Positions 56,575-64,000 of a stretch of DNA of 64,000 bases are shown in pieces; position 1 is the first letter of the stretch, and each line of letters starts with the position of its first letter. Under the pieces are notes generated by a model. That model did no database searches. It was not told the origin of the DNA and saw only the letters and a program-made list of their open reading frames with translations. The stretch is from an uncultured Bacteroidales bacterium (lineage in GTDB: Bacteria > Bacteroidota > Bacteroidia > Bacteroidales > G3-4614): positions 1-64,000 of the forward strand of contig CASFRS010000004.1 in assembly GCA_949297125.1 (NCBI GenBank), read 5' to 3'. The position numbers and the translations under genes were made by a program.

Positions 56575-58065
56575 TTATATGGTTCTGTGATTTTCGTGTC
56601 CCTCAACATACATTGCACTGAACGGCCTTGCCGGGCACAAATACTCGCATGCCCCGCATCCTATGCACTTTTCAGTATTCACGACCGGAATTTTAGGTGC
56701 TCCCGCTCTCTCGGGATTATCCACCATGGTAATCGCACCGGTAGGGCAGTGGACACTGCAATTATCGCACCGTACCCCTTCCGAAGCCGCAAGGCAATTA
56801 TCCCTGATCCATACGGCATGCCCTATCTGTATGGCCGATTTTTCAGCCGCATCGATTCCCCTTATGGCATTGGTAGGGCATACTTCCGAACATTTCGTGC
56901 ACTCCGGACGGCAGTACCCGCGTTCATAACTCATGACCGGTTGCATGAATGTCCCCACGCTTTCCGACGGGCGCAGTACATCGTTGGGACAAACCGAAAT
57001 ACACAACTGGCATCCCACGCAGAACTTGTCCATATTCCGTAGCGAGATTGAACCGGGGGGTACAAGGCGTGTCGCCCGCTCGGGAGCTTTCTTGTCGAGA
57101 ATAACCGCCAGGCCGCCGTCTACCTTTTTCTTCCCGGCCGAATATGCAGCAGAGGAAACCAACAGGCCGAGTCCCGCAATAGCTCCGCGGCGCGCCTTGT
57201 CGGTAGGGGTGCCCCCTTCGGTATCGGGCATCGACGTCTTCTTTGCCGTTTTCCTCAACCGGTAGCTAATGGCATGGCGGCTGCAAACATCGATACAATC
57301 CATGCATGCCACGCAACGGGAATAGTCTATACTGTGTTCCTTGTGGTTTATGCAGGCCGCCTTGCAGTTCCTTGCACAAAGCGAACATCCGTTGCATTTG
57401 TCCGGGTCTATAACCGGACGCAACAGCGAAAACTTCGACAACCACCCCAGAACCGTACCCACAGGACACACCGTATTGCAGTATGTACGCCCGTTGCGCC
57501 AGGCCATGATACCTGTTATTGCAAGCATAACGAACGAGATGCCCAGCACTGTACCGCTTTTTATCCAAACCTGAGTTTCATAAAAAGCGTAGCTGTCTAC
57601 CCGTTCGGCAATGGCGGCCAGCAAGTTGTTCCCTAATTTCCATAGCGGCTGCAGCAAGTTCCCTGCAATGCACCCGTAGGTGCTGTAAGGTTCAAGCAGG
57701 GTAACCAAAGCCCCCGACCCGACAACAAACGCTGCAATGAACAAGGCCAGGAAAAAGAGCCGTACCCATTGCAGAGGTCTGGAATAAGAGTAAGGCATGC
57801 GGCGTCCCTTTTTCCCTATCCATGCTATAATATCCTGCATTACCCCCAGCGGGCATATAACCGAACAGTATATGCGCCCGAATATCAGAGTCAGGACGAC
57901 GAGCGCTGTTACAACTGCGGCATTGGCGGCAAGAATAGCCGGAACAAGCTGGATTTTCGCCAGCCACCCCAGCCATTTGTGTATACACCCTGTAAAATCG
58001 AGGAACAACAGCGTGATAAATAAAAAGAACACGCAAGCGGCAATTAATCTGATTTTCCGTAACAC
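56575..58065 (-). CDS. membrane polyferredoxin (NapH/CcoG-like)
   Basis: A 496-residue protein with about five membrane helices at the N-terminus (LIAACVFFLFITLLFLDFTG; LVPAILAANAAVVTALVVL), two CxxxCP loops (YCSVICPLGVMQD, YCNTVCPVGTVLG), and multiple 4Fe-4S motifs: CNGCSLCARNCKAAC, CVACMDCIDVC, CVGCQLCISVCP, CTKCSEVCP, CDNCSVHCP and CIGCGACEYLCP. It can carry electrons across the membrane. The start is GTG at 58065. First gene of the redox operon. Confidence 0.92.
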   Translation of the reverse strand: MLRKIRLIAACVFFLFITLLFLDFTGCIHKWLGWLAKIQLVPAILAANAAVVTALVVLTLIFGRIYCSVICPLGVMQDIIAWIGKKGRRMPYSYSRPLQWVRLFFLALFIAAFVVGSGALVTLLEPYSTYGCIAGNLLQPLWKLGNNLLAAIAERVDSYAFYETQVWIKSGTVLGISFVMLAITGIMAWRNGRTYCNTVCPVGTVLGWLSKFSLLRPVIDPDKCNGCSLCARNCKAACINHKEHSIDYSRCVACMDCIDVCSRHAISYRLRKTAKKTSMPDTEGGTPTDKARRGAIAGLGLLVSSAAYSAGKKKVDGGLAVILDKKAPERATRLVPPGSISLRNMDKFCVGCQLCISVCPNDVLRPSESVGTFMQPVMSYERGYCRPECTKCSEVCPTNAIRGIDAAEKSAIQIGHAVWIRDNCLAASEGVRCDNCSVHCPTGAITMVDNPERAGAPKIPVVNTEKCIGCGACEYLCPARPFSAMYVEGHENHRTI

Positions 58066-58347
58066 GATTGCTCAGAATTAAGTTTAAAATATGATGAATC
58101 AGTAATCCGTATCAAACCGGATATGGCATGCAACCATGCAAATATAACCCGTGCTGTAAAAAACATTGCCAATAAAAACTACGGAAATCCTTACCAAAAT
58201 TACGGAATAAAAACCGTATCCGGCAATTTGTCTGCAAATAAAACCTCACATTCCGCAATAATGCAATTCTACGTTGTTTATAATGAAAAATAAAATGTTA
58301 TATTCGCAGCCGTAAATATATAAAAAAACAGAAAAACAGATAGTTGT
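58066..58347. other. AT-rich divergent promoter region
   Basis: Nothing coding is supported. The region lies between the leftward redox operon and the rightward nitroreductase lipoprotein, so it should hold both promoters. No full TTTG/TAnnTTTG pair was found on either strand. Confidence 0.45.
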
Positions 58348-59004
58348 ATGAAAAAAGGAATGTTAGGAAGAAGTTTGTTTTTTGCGGCAGTATTAGTAAC
58401 GGCAGTAACCTCAGGGTGCGCAAACCGCGGAAAATGCGGAGCAGAAACCGATAATGCCGTTTCGGGCAAGAACGAAGTAATAGAAACCATAATGTCGCGC
58501 AGGAGCGTAAGGAAGTACAAACCCGTTCCGGTAAACCGCGACACGATGGACATTATTCTGAAGTGCGGCATAAACGCGCCTAACGGACAAAACAAGCAGT
58601 CGTGGGAAATTCGGGTTGTGGACAATGCCGAATTCATAAACGGCGTTAGCGAACTGTATAAAAAACAGAATCCGCAGGCAGCGGCCGATACTGCATTCGT
58701 AAACATGTTCCGTAATGCGCCCACGGTAGTGTTTATAGCCAACGACCCATCGTACGGCATGTCGCAGATAGATTGCGGCCTCCTCGGAGAGAACATGATA
58801 CTTTCGGCATGGTCGATGGGGATAGGTTCATGTTGTCTTGGCGGCCCGGCGGCATTTATGAAATCCGATGCCGCAGCCGAGTACCTCGACAAACTCTCTT
58901 TCTCCGACGGTTACAACCTGTTGTATTGCATAGGATTCGGTTATCCCGATGAAACGCCCGATGCCAAACCGCGCAATGCAGACAAGATAAAATATATCGA
59001 ATAA
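58348..59004 (+). CDS. nitroreductase-family lipoprotein
   Basis: A 218-residue protein with lipoprotein signal (LFFAAVLVTAVTSGC) and a nitroreductase core: IMSRRSVRKYKPVPVNRD, ILKCGINAPNGQNKQSWEIRV, and LGENMILSAWSMGIGSCCLGG. Export of this FMN enzyme as a lipoprotein is less usual. It faces the redox operon and may use the same electrons. A terminator follows. Confidence 0.88.
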   Translation: MKKGMLGRSLFFAAVLVTAVTSGCANRGKCGAETDNAVSGKNEVIETIMSRRSVRKYKPVPVNRDTMDIILKCGINAPNGQNKQSWEIRVVDNAEFINGVSELYKKQNPQAAADTAFVNMFRNAPTVVFIANDPSYGMSQIDCGLLGENMILSAWSMGIGSCCLGGPAAFMKSDAAAEYLDKLSFSDGYNLLYCIGFGYPDETPDAKPRNADKIKYIE

Positions 59005-59030
59005 CGGACAGGCACCATATCCCCACATTG

Positions 59031-59073
59031 AAAACGGGGCGTTCATATCGTCAGATATGCGCGCCCCGTTTTT
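59031..59073 (+). terminator. terminator of the nitroreductase lipoprotein gene
   Basis: AAAACGGGGCG (59031-59041) pairs with CGCCCCGTTTT (59062-59072), with a further CATATC/GATATG stem inside and a T-run at the end. The phage-derived sequence begins 4-8 bases after it. Confidence 0.9.
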
Positions 59074-59076
59074 GTC

Positions 59077-62000
59077 TCCGAGCCTCTATGGTACGAAATG
59101 ACCGGAGAGCAGTTTGACGTAGCCATAGCTGAGCTGGGCGACACCGCCGACGCATTCATTGCCGACAAGATAAAAGAGGCGAAGAAAGCCAAAGAAAAAG
59201 CAGAAAAGGCAACCCCGACTTTACACAGATAACGCCAGAACAGGCAGCACAGATATTAACCGCCGAATATCCGGAGGACTACGAGGTATTTGTCAATAAC
59301 AAGGTCGCAGCAGCAGAGAAACGAACCAAAAAGGCAGGCAAGGCAAAACCGCAAAGCACCGACTTGTCGGATATAAAGGCCGAGAGAGAAGCAATAAGGG
59401 CAGAACAAACGGCGGCACAACAAGAATACGACTATTGGAATAACGTCAAAAAATTGCTCAACCGGCAAGACGTAAATACAACAGAGCAGACAGCCGAAGA
59501 ACAGGCGGCAGATGCAAACTTGTCTGTAGCCGAAAACGAAACATTGCAGCCTGGACAGACCGTAGAAGAAACGACCGCGGCAAAGCAGGAAGAGCAGCCG
59601 CAGTATCCTGTCGATGAATCCGGAGAGCCTCTATGGTACGAAATGACCGAAAAGCAGTTTGACGTAGCCATAGCTGAGCTGGGCGACACCGCCGACGCAT
59701 TCATTGCCGACAAGATAAAAGAGGCGCAGAAAGCCAAAGAAAAAGCAGAAAAGGCAAAACCCAAGTCAACAGAGTTTGCAAAGCGCAAAGCCGAGCAACA
59801 GGCCATAACCGCCGAGAAAGCTGCCGCACAAAAGGCTTATGATTACTGGACGGCGCAACAGGCAAGAAGAATCGGGGCATCACAAAGAAAGGCTCCACAA
59901 GTTACACAACAAGTCGGCGAAAATATAACGGGCAAGTATCAAACATCAAACCGCACATACGGCAATACAGATACATACATATTGCCCAACGGAGAAAAAA
60001 TAAACGGTCGTTACGTCATTGTAGAAGCAGACGCCATAACGCCAAGCCACGACGTAAACAATGGTTATCAAAAATCAGAAGGATTCCCGACCGACGAGAA
60101 CGGCAATACAATAAACGACAGAGACTATCAGGCAGATAAATCCGCACAGACTATTGTAGAGCAGAACGCAGCAAATTATGATGCACGCGCAATACAGACA
60201 CCCGTAATAGTAACAAATCAAGGAATAGTATTATCAGGGAATGGACGTACCATGTCCGGACAGATTGCATCAGGCCAAGGGACCGATACGGAATATTTGT
60301 CTTACCTAAAAGACCATGCCGGGAGGTACGGTTTTACGGCAGAGCAAATATCCGGGTATCAGCATCCACGGCTGGTATTAGAGGTATCGGATAACGTACC
60401 GTTAAACGCCGAAACATTTGCAAAATTTAATGCAGAAGATAAAAAAACAATATCGCCGACAGAAAAAGCAGTAAAAGCCGGGAAAACGGTAACGGATATA
60501 ACACTCGAAAAGATTGCCGCATTGCTCGACGACAAAGAAACCCTGTCGGACGTGTATGCCGACGAAACAGCAACAGCACAGATAATAAAAATCTTACAGT
60601 CAGACGGAGTAATTAACATTAACGAAGTAGCCGAACTGATGGACGGAAAGAAACTGTCAGCACAAGGCAAAGACTTCCTGGAAACATTGCTCGTAGGTAA
60701 AATATTAAACGAGCAGAGTGTTCGGCTGGTTGCCCAAATGCGTAATATAAGAGCCACAGTAATAAAATCAATAATGCCGCTCTTGAATAACAGCAGGTTG
60801 CGAAAAGGCCAAAATGGAGAGAATTATTCGTTGTCAGACGAGCTTAACAAGGCTATTGAGTTTATTTATGCGGCCGATAGAGCAAATATGCCGATTACAG
60901 ATTACATATCGCAGACTAATTTGTTCGATGCAAATCCGGCAGACATATACGATGCTGCAACTCAAATAATTGCAGTAGCATTGACTAAAGGGCAGAATAA
61001 TTTTAAACAGTTTGTTAATAAATATAATACGGCAGCAGAGCATGCCGCATCCGGACAAATTGATATATTTGCGGGTAGAATAAAAACAAAAGAAGAAATA
61101 TTAAAAGAAATAACAGGAACCTATGGAAACACCGGACAAGCAGCAGCAGACACCCAAAGTAGACTGGGAAACTCAAAAGTTAAATCTGGTATACAAAGCG
61201 TTCGTGGAGATGATGCAGGAAATAGAGGAGCAGACACCGGAGGACGAGGAACAGAACAAGGAACAGAACGAGTAACCACGACAGCCGACACAGCACAGAC
61301 GGCAGCGGCAGGACAGACAACGGAAACGCCCGGCGGACGTATAGAAGATTACGGAGAACAAATAGCTGGAGCGCGTAAAGACATATTGAGGGATCTTGCA
61401 AGGACCGTGGAAAATACCACCTTGCAGAGCCTTATATCACTCCCGTTTTCTAAAGCATTTAAACGTCCCGACTTGAAAAAAGCCCTTGAATCGGGCGCAT
61501 TACGAGAAAAAGACGTATATTTTGCAGAAGCAGTTATGGCTGCAACTTTGTCGCGTAAGAAGCCAAAAGCGGGGACAAGAAAAGACCGGATAGCAAAACT
61601 TGAGACAGGAAAAACCGGAGTTGAGAGTTGGGCAGAAGAGGCATTTTCAGGGATACAAATACTTAAAGAACTCTTTAACGCAGAAGAAACAGAACGTGAT
61701 GCGATAATTAAACGTACCTTATCTGTAAGGACTTATGGAGAGGAGCAAGTAAAAGCACACCAGCAAAAGTTGGAACAATGGAATCCCGGAAAAACATTTA
61801 ACGGCACCGCTTATCCTATCAATCAGATAGCTTTATTTTACGAAGTATTGAGGCAAATAAACTTAAGAGACAGGTATGATATATCATTCCCTGTTGTTGC
61901 CGCTGTACCAGATATAACTAATGACTATTATTATTTAATAACACCAAACGGAGAAAAACTATATTATTTACAAAATGCAAAGACTTTTGATAACGTTGTT

Positions 62001-64000
62001 AGCCAGATAACATATCTTACAAAACTATACAATGATATAGAAGTTTCAGAACATCCTCGCGAAACTTTTTCTTACAAAGGGAAAGAACCTATATATATCA
62101 CAAATGGATGGATTGTGTTTGAATATGCAAATCCTCGGTCATTAACACCAAAAAGATTAACATTTGATACCAAAGAACAGGCAGAAGCGTACAGGGAGAA
62201 AATAAATAAAGAAAATAATAAAAAATATGTATCAAAGCCTGTTGAAGACAAAGCACATAATGGTTATAAAAGGTATGAAGCAGTTTTTACCAATCCTATA
62301 ACAGGAGAACATTTAGGACTGGGTATAGAATACGATAGTAAAGAATCAGCGGAAGCGTCTCTTAAAGATGACTATCAAAAACTGAATGAAGCTGCAAACG
62401 AAGCTATTGCACAGAAAAACGCAGAAACAAAAGACAATAAAAAAGAGTTGCTCGAAATAATAAAATATTATGATTATGAAAATAAGAAATTTAAATACGG
62501 TATTATAATATCTGATAGCGCATCCAAAAATAATCCTTTTGATACCATGCCGTTATATTTTGCAGAAGGTATCGAAACAAAAGAAGAAGCATTGTCTTTA
62601 TTGGAAAAGAACAAAGACGATTGGGAAAAGAAAGCCAAAGAGGTTAAAGAGAGGAGACAAAAGTTTGTTTATTTTGACGGAGATGGACATACAAGAATAG
62701 GAGAAGATTACAGACAAGGTAAAAATGTGTCTGCCGAAGAGTTTGCAACAAAATTTGGTTTTAGAGGAGTACAGTTTGGCAACTGGACCAATCAAGAAGA
62801 TAGACAAGCTGCGCTTAATAATGCTTACGATTCTTTCATGGACTTATCTCGCATATTAAATGTATCCCCGCGAGCGTTAAGCCTTAATGGAGAGTTGGGT
62901 ATAGCTTTCGGTTCGCGAGGAAGCGGAAATGCAAATGCGCATTACGAAACAAAAGAAGTCGTTATTAATCTTACAAAGACAAGAGGAGCCGGGTCGCTTG
63001 CGCATGAGTGGTGGCATGCACTGGACAACTATTTTGCACGGCAATCAGATATACCGGCAGGATTTACCACAGCAGATAAGAATATAAAGTTACGCTCGGA
63101 AATGCGCGATGCTTTTGACGCGATTGTTGACAATATCAAAAAATCAGACTATCATTCCCGCTCGCGAAAAAGAGGTACTTATTGGGGATCGATAGAAGAA
63201 GAAACAGCTCGATTATTTGGAGAATGGATTGTAAAACAATTATCGCAGCATAACGCATATAATCACTTTTTGTCCGAAGGAACAGGAGATGCCCAGGAAC
63301 GATATGCACGTATGCAATACGAAATATATCAAGTCATAAACACCGAATTTAACCTGCACAAAGGAAAAGAACGGAAAGAACTTATGACATACGAGGAGTT
63401 TAAAAAAACACCTCAAGCATTGAGAGGTTTTGTATATCCGACAAAGGAAGAATTGGAAACTTTCGGAAAAGATTTGGATAATCTTTTTGATGTTATACAG
63501 GAACGTGTCGATGAAGAGACAGGCAACATTGCATTGTACAGAACAAAAGACACAGAAGAGCGTTACAGAGAATCCGAGGAGCCGGTATCCCGGCAAAAGC
63601 AAACAGGAATACCCTATCGGCTATCTGGAGAGCTGGATGAAAACGGACACCCGTTTGTTTTAGCTTCCGACGGAACAACTACATTCGGAGAAATTAGGGC
63701 GGATAGTGGATTGCAGCCTGCACCAATCAAATTAAGCAGGGGCATACAAGATGAAAACGGGAAAGGATATGGGCTTTTGCACATTGAAGCAAACCACGGA
63801 GAAGAGATACGCAAAGCCGGCTTTTCCTCAGTAAACGATTTTGTGTCGTTCATAGCACATAACTATGATAAAGACAATATCCGTGTAGGAAAACGCAGAC
63901 ATAACGGTAATATCACTTATCTGTTGCAGGTTACTGATTCGCATGACAATACTCTGTTTATTGAAATGTCAAGAGACGGGTCGTATTGGAACGTAAATAG
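59077..64000 (+). CDS. giant phage polyvalent protein, 5' truncated, runs off right edge
   Basis: One frame stays open from about 59211 to beyond 64000, nearly 1600 codons, without an ATG until 59643. The N-terminal part has two repeats rich in Glu/Lys/Ala coiled coil (ending in YDYW). A DdrB-like ParB domain follows (TPVIVTNQGIVLSGNGRTMSG near 60200-60260). An LPD1-like domain has LGIAFGSRGSGNANAHYETK and a HExxH-like AHEWWHALDNY near 63000-63030. The end of the window enters a nuclease-like domain of the PBECR type (HIEANHGEEIRKAGF). Such proteins are thought to enter the host with phage DNA and block host defences. The first 130 bases are a misplaced copy in another frame. Confidence 0.7.
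59080..59212 (+). repeat. 133-bp duplication inside the polyvalent gene, copy 1
   Basis: Bases 59080-59212 nearly match 59625-59757 (offset 545). Copy 1 is frame-shifted against the main frame at its right end. The pair suggests recombination between internal repeats when the gene was truncated at its left side. Confidence 0.85.

Overview
The window looks like a Bacteroidales chromosome. The evidence is core gene content (tsaB, a DUF4290 gene, murA and rimM in a row; TonB receptor; GH84 hexosaminidase; GroEL with a Gly-Met-rich tail) and promoters of the Bacteroidetes type (TTTG or TTG, about 19-20 bases, then TAnnTTTG). Genus cannot be fixed from the sequence alone. No rRNA or tRNA genes were seen.

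Positions 1-26,340 are accessory DNA. (1) 1-3,609 is a decayed type III restriction-modification locus: a broken res gene and a C-terminal mod remnant flank an intact pair of genes, an AAA ATPase and a TOPRIM-like DUF4276-type protein. (2) 3,681-10,540 is a tightly coupled leftward operon: two SPPY-type DNA methyltransferases, a phospholipase-D-like/DEAH helicase, a 63-residue protein, a DndD-like SMC-family ATPase with a CxxC hook, and a 127-residue protein. It reads as a modification-dependent defence system that I cannot match to a named one. (3) 11,996-18,901 is a leftward island: metallophosphoesterase, two paralogous uracil-DNA-glycosylase-fold proteins, a GNAT-AAA+ fusion, a DprA-like protein, RtcB and PrfH. 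It faces a rightward alpha/beta hydrolase and a WYL-domain regulator. PrfH with RtcB is a known rRNA-damage rescue and repair pair; the other members suggest a wider nucleic-acid damage response. (4) 20,860-26,305 is a wrecked Mu-like prophage: frameshifted tape-measure gene, metallopeptidase fragment, 5'-truncated MuF head protein carrying a papain-like toxin domain with a convergent immunity candidate, small genes, an operator-like repeat field, a tandem promoter repeat and a candidate structured RNA.

Positions 26,354-59,004 are mostly core genome: recQ, groES-groEL with a sigma54-like promoter, acetyltransferase and phosphodiesterase genes, a thioredoxin-fold lipoprotein without redox cysteines, the dTDP-rhamnose operon rfbA-C-D-B, the yicC-gmk-nadD-DUF5063-exonuclease operon, tsaB-DUF4290-murA-rimM-GH84, two nitroreductases, and single enzymes. 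At 50,887-58,065 there is a probable redox/transport operon that carries its own tatA next to a Tat-exported Fe-S aldo/keto reductase, a membrane ferredoxin, a TonB receptor, a DUF362 lipoprotein and an ECF-type S component.

From 59,077 to the right edge runs a 5'-truncated giant phage polyvalent protein (DdrB-like ParB domain, LPD1-like domain with HEWWH, and a C-terminal nuclease-like domain). It abuts the terminator of the preceding gene and contains a 133-bp duplication.

Dispersed tandem repeats that carry promoter elements (73, 76 and 80 bp periods) link the prophage region and the yicC/tsaB divergent region.
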